Shown: positions 1-11,944, counted from the first letter of the stretch. The stretch: DNA of 64,000 nt from Isoetes taiwanensis (GCA_021234155.1 JAJEKV010000065.1:5474807-5538806), one strand, 5' to 3'. Program-made: numbers and translations. The notes: generated by a model not told the origin, from the letters alone.

Positions 1-885
1 ATGCAGATACATCATCCAGCTATGTTGACGTGCAAAGCGAGTGTAGTGTGGATGAGGACTCATTGTCAAGAACAATTGCGCATTGGCGGACTCGTTTGCA
101 ACACATGCGATCAACAACTAGTCATAAATTCATGATGTGTACGTGGAATAAGCGATGCACGTATTGTCAGATTCCTCTGTTGAACGTTGAACAAAATGGA
201 TTTTGTTGTAATAAGGGTAAGTGGTTGCTCCCACCGTTACCTCCATTGTGTGATGCACTATTTAACTTATATGACATGCCGGGCTTCAACGGAGTATGTA
301 GAAAGATAAATAGACTATTTTGCTTTAGCATGCTTGGAGTTGATGGAGAGTTTGTCAACTTGGACTTCCCTTCATCTGTGACGATCATGGTACGTACATA
401 TCATCGGTTGCTTCCAACAAGGGACACGGGAAATCCCATACATTGCTGTATATATGATGGTACACAGCATTATATGCAAGGAGGACAACAAAATGTGCCC
501 TTCGAGAATACTTGATCAAGTAAATCCATTTATTAGAAATCTTCGGACAATGGGAAGTATACATATGCCTTCGCCATGTATTACGATTGAAGGAATTATT
601 GGAAGTGATGAAATAGCGGCAATTGCAGAGATCAACAATACGACTGATATTGCATCTCGAGTTGCAGGATTCTGGGCTCGCAATGAAGGTGAACCAACTT
701 TTATGAACATTCTTGATCCCATGTATGAACCTTTACAATATGCACTCTTTTTTCCAACGGGACGTCGGGTTGGGATCTCAGAAATGAATACGGTCTCACA
801 CAGGTACAATGGTACAGAGCAAGACTGTTGCATGAGGATAGATTCCTTCGACTAGGCCGTTTATGTGGGGAGTACTTGGAAATCG
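1..885 (+). pseudogene. Helitron Rep/helicase N-terminal region, frameshifted fragment
   Basis: Three consecutive plus-strand frames read as the region around the Helitron_like_N domain of a plant Helitron replication initiator. About 30-450 carries the zinc-binding stretch (CTYCQIPLL, then CCNKGKWLLPPLPP) and the FCFSMLGVDGEF block. About 454-790 carries SDEIAAIAEIN, a block ending GFWARNEGEPTF, and EPLQYALFFPTGRR. After about 790 the match continues in a third frame (QWYRARLLHEDRF, then LGRLCGEYLE). At least two frameshifts break it. No HUH motif or helicase is visible, so it is a truncated remnant that continues past the left window edge or ends within it. No hairpin/CTRR terminus was found downstream. 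Confidence 0.8.
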
Positions 886-954
886 CATTTAATTAAAGTG
901 GGTCAGATCTCGACGTTTGGGACTTAGACTGAAAATGGGACTCATACTAAAGAG

Positions 955-1300
955 AATTCAGACTGAGGAAGAGGGAGAGGGGGCACACCTTGATAAGAAG
1001 AAGGGTAGGAGGAGAAGGAGGGAGGAGCCACAAGGTTGAAGAGGGAAGAAACTAAGTTGGAAGAAGGGGCAGGGGAGGGAGGGAGAGGAGAGAAAAAGGG
1101 CAAAGGAGGAGGGGGAGGGATCACGTTGGAAGAAGGGGGAGGGAAAGGGGGAGGGGGGAGGGAAGTGGCAAGGGGAGGGAGAGCAAAGAGGCAAAAGAGG
1201 AGGGGAAGGGGATAAGTTGGAAGAACGGATGGGGGAGGGAGGGTAGAGAAGAGCAAAGGGGCAAAGGAAGAGAGGGAGGGGCAAAGGGGAAAGAGTCTCC
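955..1300. repeat. polypurine imperfect tandem repeat
   Basis: About 345 bp in which the plus strand is almost purely A/G. Imperfect units of roughly 100-130 bp begin near GTTGGAAGAA (about 1044, 1117 and 1216) and contain many GGGGGAGGG runs. The long minus-strand open frames here are rich in Pro, Ser and Leu and come from composition, not selection. The G-runs could form quadruplexes or, with the mirror-like purine content, triplex DNA (inference). Confidence 0.85.
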
Positions 1301-1315
1301 CCCCACCCCCTCCAA

Positions 1316-1357
<42 letters not shown>

Positions 1358-1369
1358 AATAAATAAATA
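1316..1369. repeat. (AAT)n then (AAAT)n microsatellite
   Basis: About eleven AAT units run directly into five AAAT units, immediately after the polypurine tract. The DNA from here to 1532 is AT-rich and shows no gene. A short hairpin (TTCTCGCCTCG / GGCGAGAA) lies near 1490-1511. Confidence 0.9.
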
Positions 1370-1532
1370 CATTACAGATTAATTAATTGGAGGACATATA
1401 AGTTAATATAATTAGTTTGTCAATGTAATTAAATAGACAAATTAGAGAAACATTTACGACTCAATACAATTCATTAAGCCTAGACCATTTCTCGCCTCGC
1501 AAGGCGAGAATGTGCAGGGGAATGAAGCCAAG

Positions 1533-2115
1533 TGTTTGGGGTCTGGGTTCGGGAACTCCAGCAAGACAGCCCTCTGTGAGGACCCTTGGATCTAACAGGA
1601 GAATCCGGGTAGCTATGTCACGCGGGATTTGCAAGAAAGAACAAGAAAAAGAAAACAGAAAGCAGAAAGAGAACAATGAGAATAACTTTCCTTGATGTCA
1701 ATGAAGATACATGAGCTCTCAAAATCGAGAGAAGACTGAAGTGAGATAAGACTCAAAACTCATCTAAAAACTCATGTGCTAGCTTTACTCATATATACAG
1801 TACAATGGCCTTTGGCCCAATATAGACACTCTGACTGATTTCGGTGCCGACTCCTGGAAGGAGGCCTGATTTACGGGAATGCTGGCGGTGCCTCTTGAAG
1901 TGCCTGAAATCACGCTGACGCTGACGCGGGCGGTGACGGGCCGTCACTTGTCTGAGCGCCTCCTCTTGACGCCAGGTGTGGTCTTTGTCTGCGTGGTCTG
2001 CTTGGTCTTCTGTTGGGCCTTTGACGACTGACCCGTGCCTGGTTGTGGATCCTTGGCCTTGACTTGGTCCGTCGTATGCATGAATAGTCCTGTACCAGGG
2101 GGCACAGGACTAACA
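1533..2115 (-). repeat. LTR1: 3' LTR of E0
   Basis: 583 bp. On the plus strand it starts TGTTTGGGG and ends ACTAACA, so the minus strand reads TG...CA. It is followed on its right by the E0 polypurine tract. It pairs with LTR6; the main difference is a 12-bp ATCAACAATGAG-like duplication present only in LTR6. The C-terminal end of the E0 3' ORF (stop at 1944) lies inside it. Confidence 0.93.
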
Positions 2116-5012
2116 CTCCCCCCCACCAAACGACACTCAGAGTGAAGAAAAGAAGGAAGTGTTTTCGAGGGCGGGAAGCCAGCAGTTTGAAAGTGATCCT
2201 CACGGGAATGAGGACGGGCGCCATTATGGTAATTGCCAATGAGGTCCTGGCGTGTTTGAAGAGCGTCAGGAGTGTTGAGCCCAAGGGCAGGATCTGCATC
2301 AATGAGGAATTTAGAGCGCACCATTTCTTCCAGGGCAGCATGTGCTTCGGAAGGAACGAACTGGCACTCCATGAAGAGGCAGGTCTGGAGACCGAAGGCA
2401 CTGACGCTGGCATTCGGGTTGCAGTAAAAGATGGGACGCTGCCGATTTAAGGAGCTTACCAGGATGCATTTGAGAGCAGCACAGAAGCCAGCTTGACGGT
2501 GAACTGAAGGGTCTGGTGAGGTCGCGGCATGCTACAAGAAGGTATCAAGGCCATGAAGAGCATCAGCAGGCCGTTGCCAACCACGCGCATTAGCAATATA
2601 GATCCAATTGGCAGTGTGGTCCAAGGTGGCACCATCCTCCCAATCGGAGCGTCTGACAAAACGAGGATTCCACCGGAGATCCGTCGAGATCTGAGGGGGA
2701 GTACACCCTGCGTGGCCATCCAGAACCTTGGTCCAAAAGGGAAGACGCCAGTCGGAGGTCAAAAATCTGGGGCATGGAGGAACACCCAGTGAGGCATACG
2801 GAGAGGGAGCCATGCCCGTGGGCGTGGGCTGCTGAGCCTGCTCCCTGAATTCTCGAACAAGGTCGGGATCAAGCGCTTTGCACCACTGGTCCCAATCAGA
2901 CGCAGAGAGCTGAGTATAGACAGGAGGACTATCCCAACCTGTTGGTATTGTCTTGCTATCCAAAAGAGCACGCAGTTGATTGTAGCCGGCTAAGTGCTGC
3001 ATATAAACTTGGGCAAACGGAAGATCCTCAGGATGCCCAAGATTCTTCCGCACCTGTTCCAACGTTTCAGCTTGCCATAGAGGTAAATGATGAGCAAGCT
3101 CTGGCATGTACTCCTGATGAAGAGTGTGAGTCCGATCATGATCTTTGAGATACGGGTTGTTATCCAATAACAACCAGTGAGCCTGTGAGTCGCCCTGAAA
3201 GTTTTGATGTGGCCCATCACGGAATTTGTCTTCTATATCAGCGAGGTAGAAGTCATGGAAGATGTATGCCATCGGCTGGACAACTCTGAAGGTTATCAAA
3301 TCCGGGTCTTCACAGTGAATGAGGTCGAAGATTAAAAGGGCGCAGAGTAAACCTTTATCTTCAACTGAGAGGTCTGGCCAAATCCGGAGAAAATCCTCAC
3401 TGCGCATGTGGGCATCAACCTGACCATCTGCTGTGTACCACTTCAAAAGAAAGAGGTGTCGGCGGGCAACCACATAATCGAGGTAACTGGAAGGAATAGC
3501 GAAATCCACAGACATGTGGAGAGCTATATTAATGTAGCCTTCTTGTTTAGTTTGGGCGTCTTCAGCAGATTGGACAGCTTGCTGGAGCTGATGTTCAACA
3601 TCGCGGATCCGGTTTTCCTTTTCTAACAGAAGACGTGACTGGACACGGACCCGTTTCTGAGGAAGCATGGCCTGTGAAGAGGATTGCCCAGGAGTATGGA
3701 GTCGAAGCGTGGCAATCTCTGCATCATCAAGTATCTTTTGCTTCTTTGCCTCGCGGAGTTGATCCCGGAGAGGCGTGGAGGTGACCGGGTCGGGCCGCGG
3801 AAAGCTGAGCTTCTAAAGAGGCGATTTGAGCGTCACGCACTGTAAGGGCCTGGGCTTGAGTGGTGTAATTCCGAGAAAGCTCTGTATCCAGCGTGTCAAG
3901 CTTAGCAATGTCTTTATCCTTGTCAACCAAGAGAGTCTCCCTTGCCTTGACCTCGCTCCAACAATTCCCTCGAATGGTGGTTTGCAATTGAGCTCGCTGA
4001 TCGCAAAGCGCATCGCTCGATCGTGGGCATTCTTTAGATCCTCACGGGCCTGTAAAAGAGCCGCGTGCTTTTCTTGAAGCTTGTCCTCCAGAGTGTGAAT
4101 TTGCGTGTTAGCAGCTTGAAGGTCTCTTTGAACCGCGTCCGAGGCCTCCAAGGATGCTTGAACCCCATTGATGAGAACTTCCTGGGATTCTTGGAACTTG
4201 AGAACAGCAGCTTGAACATCCTGCTGGTATTGATACAGGAGCTGGCAAGGATGTGGAGGTGCAGGGCCCTGTTGTTGCCGTGTTTGTGACGTCTGAGAGA
4301 CATGATGAGAAGTGGAGGGCATGGATTCCGTGGAGGAAGAAGAGAGTGTGACATGCGTGGCATTGCGTTGAACATGACCAGAAGAAGATAGTCGTGATGG
4401 TGCAGCCTATTGGTTTTGAGGAAGGGAATGAAAGGACTGTTGAGTGGTGGCATGAGAAGCAGAGGGTGACCCCGTGAGAGGAAGATAATGACGGATGATG
4501 GCTTGAAGATGAGCGCCCACCGAGGAATCAAAGCCAGAGGAAGGGGCTGCTCGAATACGATCTACTTCTTGAAGAAGTCTGAAAAACAGCAGTTGGGGCC
4601 AATCCAGATGGTGAGTGGAGTGTGTGGCCGTGATGACAATATTGTAGAACGGTTTGTTGATATGGGTGTTTTTGATGGAGTACCCAAGCAATTTGCCCAC
4701 GTAAACTTGACAAAAGTGTCGTGGGGCTTGGCAATGTTGGCGAGGCGATGCATGTTAGCTTGATAGGGCACAGCGCCAAACTGAGTGACATCTATGTCCT
4801 GTAAAGCAGCCCAAGATAAAGAAGGTTTTTGCAAAGGAATATGAAATACCTCAGAAATCAGTGGCTGAGTAAGCAAAATGGTGGTGCCATCAACCATGGT
4901 AGCATATCCTTCTGGGATGTTGATGATATGAGCAACAAACCGCTTCAATTGCTTTCGAGGATTTGGTGCCGGTAGGTCCATTTGTGAGAATTCGTAAAGC
5001 TCCCGGGCGTTC
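1944..5012 (-). pseudogene. E0 long 3' ORF, main part (coiled-coil accessory protein)
   Basis: This is the sense-strand accessory gene between integrase and the 3' LTR; its N-terminal part lies at 29712-29967 beyond nested E1. Blocks in order: a conserved N domain (QMDLPAPNP, ...VDGTTILLTQPLISEVFHIP) at 4981-4650; a Gln/Ser/Pro linker; two or three heptad-like coiled-coil stretches at about 4260-3620 (QEKHAALLQAREDLKNAHDR); then a 378-codon open block at 3668-2532 with CEDPDLITFRVVQPM and LPFAQVYMQHLAGYNQL. The frame continues (MECQFVPSEAHAALEEM) through the PPT into the LTR and stops at 1944 after the basic tail KRRRSDK. Several frameshifts interrupt it here. I do not recognise the family; an env-like or gag-like structural role is possible but unproven. 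Confidence 0.7.
2116..2127 (-). other. polypurine tract of E0
   Basis: The minus strand reads GGTGGGGGGGAG directly before TGTTAG of the 3' LTR. This is the expected position and composition for the plus-strand primer of reverse transcription. The same tract occurs beside LTR2 and LTR3. Confidence 0.9.
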
Positions 5013-5577
5013 TGTTTGGGGTCGGGTTCGAACTCCTCGAAGACAGCCCTCTGTGGAGGACCCTTGATCTAACAGAGAATCGGGGGGCTATGTCACGGAT
5101 TTGCAAGAAGAACAAAAGAAAGAGAAAAGAAAACAACAAGAACAATGAGATCGCGAATAATAAGCTTCCTTGATGTCAATGAAGATACATGAACTCGCAG
5201 AATCGAGAGAAAACCGAAGGCGAGACAAGACTCAAAACTCATCTAAAAACTCATGTGCTAGCTCTACTCATATATATAGTACAATGGCCTTTGGCCCAAT
5301 ATAGACACTCGACCGATTTCTGCGGCCGACTCACGGAAGGAGGCCTGATTTGTAGGAATGGCGGTGTGCCTCTTGAAAAGCCTGGAATCACGCTGACGCC
5401 GACGCTGACAAGTGTGACGGGCCGCCACTTGTCCCGAAGCCGCCTTTATCTCTGCGTGGTCCGCTTGGTCTTCTGGGGGCCTTTGACGACCACCCCGCGT
5501 TGCCTGCGGGCTCCTTGTTCTTGACTTGGTCCGTCGTATGCATGAATAGTCCTGTACCAGGAGGCACATGACTAACA
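5013..5577 (-). repeat. LTR2: 3' LTR of E1
   Basis: 565 bp, TGTTTGGGG to ACTAACA on the plus strand. It pairs with LTR5 by the shared AAAGAAAGAGAAAAGAAAAC block and the ATAATAAGCTTCCTTGATG variant. The PPT follows at 5578. Its left neighbour is the interrupted E0 3' ORF, not E1 sequence. Confidence 0.9.
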
Positions 5578-7970
5578 CTCCCCCCCACCAAACGACACTC
5601 AGTCTGAAGAAAAGGAGGAAGTGCTTCCGAGGGTGGGAAACCAGCAGTCGGAAAGTGATCCTCACGGGAATGAAGACGGGCGCCATTATGGTAATGAGCA
5701 ATGAGGTCCTGGCGCATGTCTTCCAAGGCAGCATGTGCGTCCGAAGGAATAAACTGGCACTCCATGAGAAGGCAGGTCTGGAGACCGAAGGCACTGACGC
5801 TGGCATTCGGGTTGCAGTAAAAAATTGACGCCGCCGATTTAAAGAGCTTACCAGATGCATCCGAGAGCAGCACGTAAAACCAAATTTTGACGGTGGATGA
5901 AGGGGGTCCGTGAGGTGGCGGCATTCTGCAAGAAGGTATCAAGTCCATGAAGAGCATCAGCAGGCCGTTGCCATCCACGCTCATTGGCTTATATAGATCC
6001 AATTCTCGGTGTCCAAGGTGGCATTATCCTCCCAACTGGAAGGCGTCGACAATGTCGGGGATCCCACCAAGATCCGCCGAGATCCGGTATGAGTCGACCA
6101 GCGTGGCCATCCATGACCTTCGGCCCAAAAGGGAAGACGCCCGGTGAGGTAAGAAACCGGGGCGTGGAGGGGCACCTAGTGAAGCATATGGAGAAGGAGC
6201 CATGCCCGTGGGTGGGGGGCCGAGCCCGCCCCCGACCACGCGCGTGCAGGCTCGGGATCAAGAGCTTTGCACCATCTATCCCATTCGGAAGTAGAGAGCC
6301 GAGTATAGACAGGAGGACTATCCCATCCCGCGGGTACTTGTCTTGCTATCCGAATGGCACGCAATTGATTGTAGCTCGCCAAATGCCGTTGTGCATATAA
6401 ACTTGGGCAAACGGAAGATCCTCAGGATGCCCAAGATTTTTTTGCACCTGTTCCAACGTTTCAGCTTGCCAGAGAGGTAAATGATGAGCAAGCTCTGGCA
6501 TGTACTCCTGATGAAGGTGATCCGCCAGATAGGGGTTATTATCCAAGAGCAACCATTGAACCTGTGAGTCACCCTGAAAGTTCTGATGTGGCCCGTCACG
6601 AAATTTGTCCTGGGTATCAGCCAGATAGAAGTCATGGAAGATGTACACCATCGGCTGGACAACTCGGAAAGTGATTAAATCAGGGTCCTCACAGTGAAGG
6701 AGGTCGAAGACCAAAAGGGCACAAAGCAAACCTTTGTCTGCGATTGAGAGGTCCGCCAGATCCGGAAAAATCCTCACCGCAGGGGACATCAACCCGACCA
6801 TCGGCGGGCGTACCACTTGAAAAAAAGAAAGTGGCGTCGGGCAACCACATAATCCGTAACCGGAAGGAATAGCAAAATCCATGCACGTGTGGATGCCAAG
6901 ATTAAAGTAGCCTTCCCGCTTTGGTTTGGGCCTCTTTCAGATTGGATTGGACGGCGTCCGTAATCGATTTTCAAGATCGCGGATCCGGTTATCCTTTCTA
7001 ATAGAAGACGGATCGATCACACGGACCCGCTTTGCGGAAGCGTGGCTCGTGGAGGAGGACGCCCAGAGTGTTTAGGGCTAGCGTGGCAATCTTAGCGCCA
7101 TCAACAATTTTTGTTTCGAGCCTCCGTAAGCCGACATCCCCGAGACGTCAACCGATTGGTCGGCGTGTGGAAAGCCGAGCTTCTAAGGAGGTGAGACAGG
7201 CCACGCCACCGATCATGAACTTGAGTGCGGTAAGTCCGAGAAAGCTCCACATACAAAGTGTCAAGCTTAGCAATGTCTTTCTCCTTGTCACCCGTGAGGG
7301 TGTCCTTTGTCTTGTTCTGCTCCAACAATTCTGAATGGTGGTTTGTAATCGAGCCCTGTTGATCGCCAGCGTGTCGTTTCGATCATGGGGGCGCTCTTGA
7401 GATCTTCACGGCCCGCAAAAAGACCTCGCGTGCTTTTCTTGAAGCCGCGGTTCCGTGAGTGTGAACGCGGCGTGGTAGCAGCTTGAAGGTCGGTGAAGCG
7501 CGATCCGAGGCCTCCAGGACGCTTTGAACCCCATTCATGAGAGCTTCCCGTGATTCTTGCAACTTGAGAGCAAAGCAGCCTTGAACATCCGGGCCGATAT
7601 TGATACGAGGAGTTGGCGAGGATGTGGAGGGGAGGGCTGTTGTAGGCCGTGGTTTGGGACGCCCGAGAGACATGACGAAGTGGAGCTGCGGGCGCCGAGG
7701 AGGAAGAGGAAATAGTGACGTGCGTGAGGTTTTGTTGAACATGAGGAGGAGAAGGTTGGCGTGAAGGTGCAGCCTGTTGGTTGTGAGGAAGTGAATGTAG
7801 AGAGGGCTGAGTGGAGGCATGAGAAATGGAAGGGGACGCAGGAACAGGAAGATAATGACGAATAAGAGCTTGAAGATGGCCACCAACCCAAACTTGAGGA
7901 GAGAGAGGAGGGGCAGCCCGAAGGCGATCAACTTCTTGTAGGAGTCTCAGAGAATAACATTTGTGGCCAA
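5388..7970 (-). pseudogene. E1 long 3' ORF, C-terminal two thirds
   Basis: Continuation of the E1 3' ORF after the TTAA element. Coiled-coil remnants lie at about 7330-7100 (LEQNKTKDTLTGDKEKDIAK) and the conserved C domain at about 6880-5990 (LHCEDPDLITFRVVQPM, LPFAQVYMHNG). The last open block (6002-5388) includes LLMECQFIPSDAHAALED and runs through the PPT into LTR2, as in E0. In LTR2 the basic tail is replaced by a shifted frame ending SASASA. Many small frameshifts coincide with CTG/CAG positions relative to E0. Confidence 0.65.
5578..5589 (-). other. polypurine tract of E1
   Basis: The minus strand reads GGTGGGGGGGAG immediately upstream of the 3' LTR, identical to that of E0. Confidence 0.9.
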
Positions 7971-7974
7971 TTAA

Positions 7975-10610
7975 CACTAGAGTTGTCCGGGGACCATTTC
8001 TGGTCACCAGAAATGGTCCACCATACCCCCTGCCACTTAAACCGATATATCTCACAAGAGAAATTTTAATTTTAAAATATACCACACTATTTGGGTCTTC
8101 ACTTGATTCTTAACGACCTGTGAGAATTTCATGACCACTTAATTCACCTTTATATTGGTATGATTGTTCAAACTTTGAAGAATTTGGCAGTTTTTACAGC
8201 ACTTTAGAACTGCATTCTTCAATTTTCTAGCATAAAAGTGTCTAAACCTTGCTAAATATGAAATTAATTGATATATTATGATAAAACATATAAATTTGCA
8301 TGTTTCTATGTTTGGCCGCTATCATTTGATATCAATTGAAGTCGTCAAATCCTATTTTGCTTAAAAATGCTGCATGAGGTTCAAGAATTATTTCTCTCTT
8401 ATTACTACAAGTTTTGACCTGATTTTTGTGACAATGAGTCCTTAACTAGACAAGCTATAATCCAAGGAATTTTTTATATGTTTATATGTTTCATTAGTAT
8501 CGTTATTAACTAAAGAAATTATTGTACAGAATTCAAAATAAAAATATGGGTTAAAGTGCTTCAATAAACCCCATCTATAAGTCTCATAAGGATAGTAAAT
8601 GGTGCATTCTAAGTAACTCTATATAGGAATTTACTTTATTAACATAAATATAGTGTAACTAAGGTATAACCATGTATTATCGAGATCTAAACAAGATATA
8701 ATATAACAGGATGAACACAAAAGAAAGGTTCCAAAGTGCATTGATTATCCTCTTATAGGTCTAAAACTCAACAATTATGTATGTAGTGATGGTTATTGAT
8801 GAATAGAGGACAATATCACGAAGTTTAGCCATGACTATAAATAAATAAATCAAAAGACTTTCCGTACCTGTTTTTCTAGTTCATCTAAAATATTAACTTA
8901 TTGCACTATATTTCTCCCACAAACCTTTTAAATAGCTCAATATATGATAAAAAGGGATATTGAGGTCCTTGGTGTGGTCTTATTAGAAAAAAAAATGAAG
9001 AAACCTACTTAATTTCCACTGTTATAAAGTTAGACAATGTGTGGCTGCTCCAAAGTGTTGTAGTCTAAGTAGGACCATAGTACATAGATCATTTTTTATG
9101 ATAGGCTATAATTTTTGAACCGTTGTTGGCAATATATATCTCAAATTTCATGCTGGAATACTATATTATATACAAGATTTGAATATAAATAAGCATGGAC
9201 TATTTATAGGTTCAGGATTAAACCAACTGGATTGAAAACATTTCTCTATTTATTTGCGCTAGCTCTATTCATTTTGTCCCCTACAACATGATATTATGAT
9301 TTCTCATTGTCTAATAAGATAATCTTTGAAAGGTGTGAGTGGACTTTCTCATACATTTAAAGTAGCCCTTAATTACTTAAGTTTTGTGTTTCGATATCAC
9401 CTTTTAGATAGACAATCCTCCCTAACCAACTAATGTTATCATATATAATGTGGTATAAACCATATTCTAAAGAATTGACTAAGATGATGATGTTCTTGAC
9501 TTTTAAATGAGAGGTCATATGGATCAATAATTGGCATCGACATAGCAGTCTATCTTGATCTTCTTTAGTCATACCTTTTCATATTTTTCATTGGTTCATC
9601 TTGCATTGTTATCTTAACTTTGGGAAGCTTTGAAATATGGTGTTTGAAGTTCATTTTCAAGGCACAGATCTAGAGATCAAATATGGAAAACATTTGATGA
9701 TAACTTGGAACTAATACTAAAAGTTTTAGCCCAAACCTAGCAATAAATATTTTTTATTGATAGAGGATCGCATGAAATACTAATATCCCAAAATTCAGCT
9801 TGAGATCGAATAAGATAAAGAAGTTATTGATTTAAAATGAACCTGTGGACCAGTAATGGTCTTAGGTACAGAAACCTTTATTGATTTATCATGATCGTGT
9901 CTTTTGCTCTTTTTCTTTACTTGTTTTTTCATTGGTCTCATATCCATACAAGCATTCATATATGATTTTTTTAATGACATGCTATTTCAATAAATTTCCT
10001 TCAAATATAACAAAATAAACATCAATTAAAAGTCACTTAAAATTGTTACTATAAGTCAAAGCTGAAGCTTCAAATTACATGCCAACAAATATTTTTTATG
10101 TATGAAGCAATTAGTCAACTACTTATATACCAAACTTGACGTAAAAAATCATTTTCATGCAAAAGTTATAGAATTTTAATTGAAACAGTCTTCTGGGAAC
10201 CATTATTGGTCCACAGAAGACAAAAAACTGTTTTGACCCTGTCATGTTTGACTGACTATATCTTCCTTTCTAGACTTCAGATTGGAACAAGGTTTTTTGT
10301 GTATTCATCCTTATCTCGTATAGAAAAATATCATTACAATGAAAAAAAATCAAAAAAATCCTTTTGTTGAGACAGTTTTACATTATGTAAACATAAAACA
10401 AACTTGACTTGACCCCCCTTGATTCACCTAAGCATAACTTTCAATTTTAGGGGTATATGCTTTTTTAACTATTTTTCCTGTGCAACATGACTGCCATATA
10501 TTAACGTGTAGAAAGGGTTTAACTGAATTTTATGCCATTGATTTTATATGAATTTTAAAGCGAACTGTACAAATGAACCATTTATGGTCCATCAAGGGAC
10601 AACTCTAGTG
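7975..10610. mobile_element. 2.6-kb TIR element with TTAA target duplication
   Basis: The ends are perfect 14-bp inverted repeats, CACTAGAGTTGTCC, flanked on both sides by TTAA (7971-7974 and 10611-10614). Homologous 3' ORF sequence at 4590-4615 is uninterrupted, showing an insertion that duplicated TTAA. The interior is AT-rich with no ORF longer than about 70 codons and no recognisable transposase, so it is non-autonomous. Just inside each end, and at about 9844 and 10200, are palindromic sites of the form GGACCAT-N3-TGGTCC; the left one forms a hairpin at 7991-8019. The CACTA start suggests a CACTA element, but those make 3-bp duplications. A TTAA duplication is typical of piggyBac. Superfamily unresolved. 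Confidence 0.85.
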
Positions 10611-10614
10611 TTAA

Positions 10615-11262
10615 GAAAGTGAGTGGAGCAGACAGCCGTGATAACCACATTGTAGAATGGTTTATTGATATGGGTGTTCTTGATAGAATACCCAAGGAAT
10701 TTGCGCCATAGAAACTTGACAAAAGTGTCATGGGGCTTGGCAATATTTGTAAGGCGATGCATGTTCGCTTGATATTGAACAGCGCCAAACTCAGTGACAT
10801 CTATGTCCTGTAAAGCGGCCCAAGATAAACAAGGTGTTTGCAAAGGAATACGGAATACCGAGAAATCGTAATGAGTAAGCAAGATCGTGGTGCCATCGAC
10901 ACGCAGAGCATATCCTTCCTCGGCGGTTGACGATGTTTGCAACAAACCGCTTCAATTGGGCTGGATTTGGTGCGGAAGGTCCATTTGTGAGAATTCATAA
11001 AGCTTGTATGCCCACAACTTCCCACGGGCCAACAAGGGCTTCCCCGAAAGGTGGGCCAAGAAAGACACGTGACTGAAAAAGAGCCGGATCCCTTGGAGCG
11101 TAATTTTGAAGAGTCGAAATTTGGGTGCGTGGAACCATGGTGAAGAGCGCCGGAGAGGAACCGGAAGGATGATCTTGAGAAGGCGGGAGAGCCGAGAGCG
11201 GAAGACGAAAACACGATAGGCTTAAAAGGTTTTAGGGGCCGCAAGTGTAGGCGAAGGGGCAT
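10615..11262 (-). pseudogene. E1 long 3' ORF, N-terminal part
   Basis: Begins in the shared divergent region with MPLR... (11262) or at the internal ATG near 11140, and reads TLQNYAPRDPALF, then PTFREALVG-like sequence in shifted frames. It continues with VDGTTILLTHYDF, AALQDIDVTEFGAVQYQANM and KPHDTFVKFLWRKFLG (10945-10620) up to the TTAA-element insertion. It matches the E0 and E2 copies. Function unknown. Confidence 0.65.
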
Positions 11263-11608
11263 GATGAGGGCTTAACCCGCGAACCGTTGATGATGCCAGG
11301 TGGCAATGGATGCGAAGCAGGCGATTTGAGAGGCAAAATTTTGGCTAAGTCCCCAAACAGGAAAGGGAGAAGCAGTGAACGGTGGCGATGAGACGTAAGA
11401 GAATGATCGGATGTGACAACCGGGCTTAAAGGACGACATTAATGTTCGACGGGCGTGAAATGTAAGGAATGTCATTTAATGCCGGGCAACTCAAGTGAGA
11501 TATCATTAAAACGAAGGTGTCGGAAGGTACCATGGCTAGATATGCGGCGGGAGAAAAGATTCCCCATTTAGAAACAGCCTTGCATTGCAAACACGTTGGC
11601 AAAATTTC

Positions 11609-11653
11609 TGATTGGTCCACGTCAACAGGGAGGGCCTCTGTTGGCTATATAAG
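11609..11653 (+). promoter_or_regulatory. E1 antisense-gene promoter (CCAAT and TATA boxes)
   Basis: ATTGG (inverted CCAAT) at 11611-11615 and CTATATAAG at 11645-11653, followed by an ATG at 11684. Both boxes and their spacing are kept in E0 and E2 although the surrounding sequence has diverged. Confidence 0.65.
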
Positions 11654-11683
11654 ACTAATACGATGGTGGGAGCCGAGACACCG

Positions 11684-11944
11684 ATGGCGCCAAGGTATGT
11701 TCGCTGGGGGCACGATAAGTGCACTATGCCGTCTAACTGCCGGAGTGGGTTACATGCAAGATGGATCGCCGGACCTCCGGCGGTGCCACAACCGTGGCAT
11801 TGCCATGGGCGGGTGGTGTCGGATGGTCGAGCATCCCGATCCCCATACCAACGGGATGGAGGTGATTCTCGCACTGCTTTGGGACCCCGAAAGCGTAATT
11901 ACTACCACATCCCGGCGTATCACCTCCGCCCCAAACCCGAGTAG
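11684..11944 (+). pseudogene. E1 antisense small ORF, frameshifted
   Basis: Degraded copy of the intact 88-codon antisense ORF at 30373-30639. The start context (ATGGCGCCAAGG), an internal DKCTMPSNC block, the CCACAACCGTGGCATT core and the final codons with TAG at 11942-11944 are recognisable, but frameshifts scatter them over two frames (11612-11944 and 11517-11975). Changes against E0 sit mostly at CTG triplets. Confidence 0.6.

Noticed and set aside
942-1372. Overlapping minus-strand frames of 83-108 codons, rich in Pro, Ser and Leu
   Set aside because: They result from the polypurine tract, which has few stop codons on its complement; three frames are open at once.
2116-5577. A separate non-autonomous element made only of the 3' ORF between LTR1 and LTR2
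   Set aside because: LTR1 pairs with LTR6 and LTR2 with LTR5; the 3' ORF piece is the E0 part left of nested E1.
7975-10610. Classification as an ordinary CACTA transposon
   Set aside because: The 3-bp flanks differ (TAA and TTA) while the 4-bp flanks match (TTAA), and no CACTA transposase is present; left unresolved.
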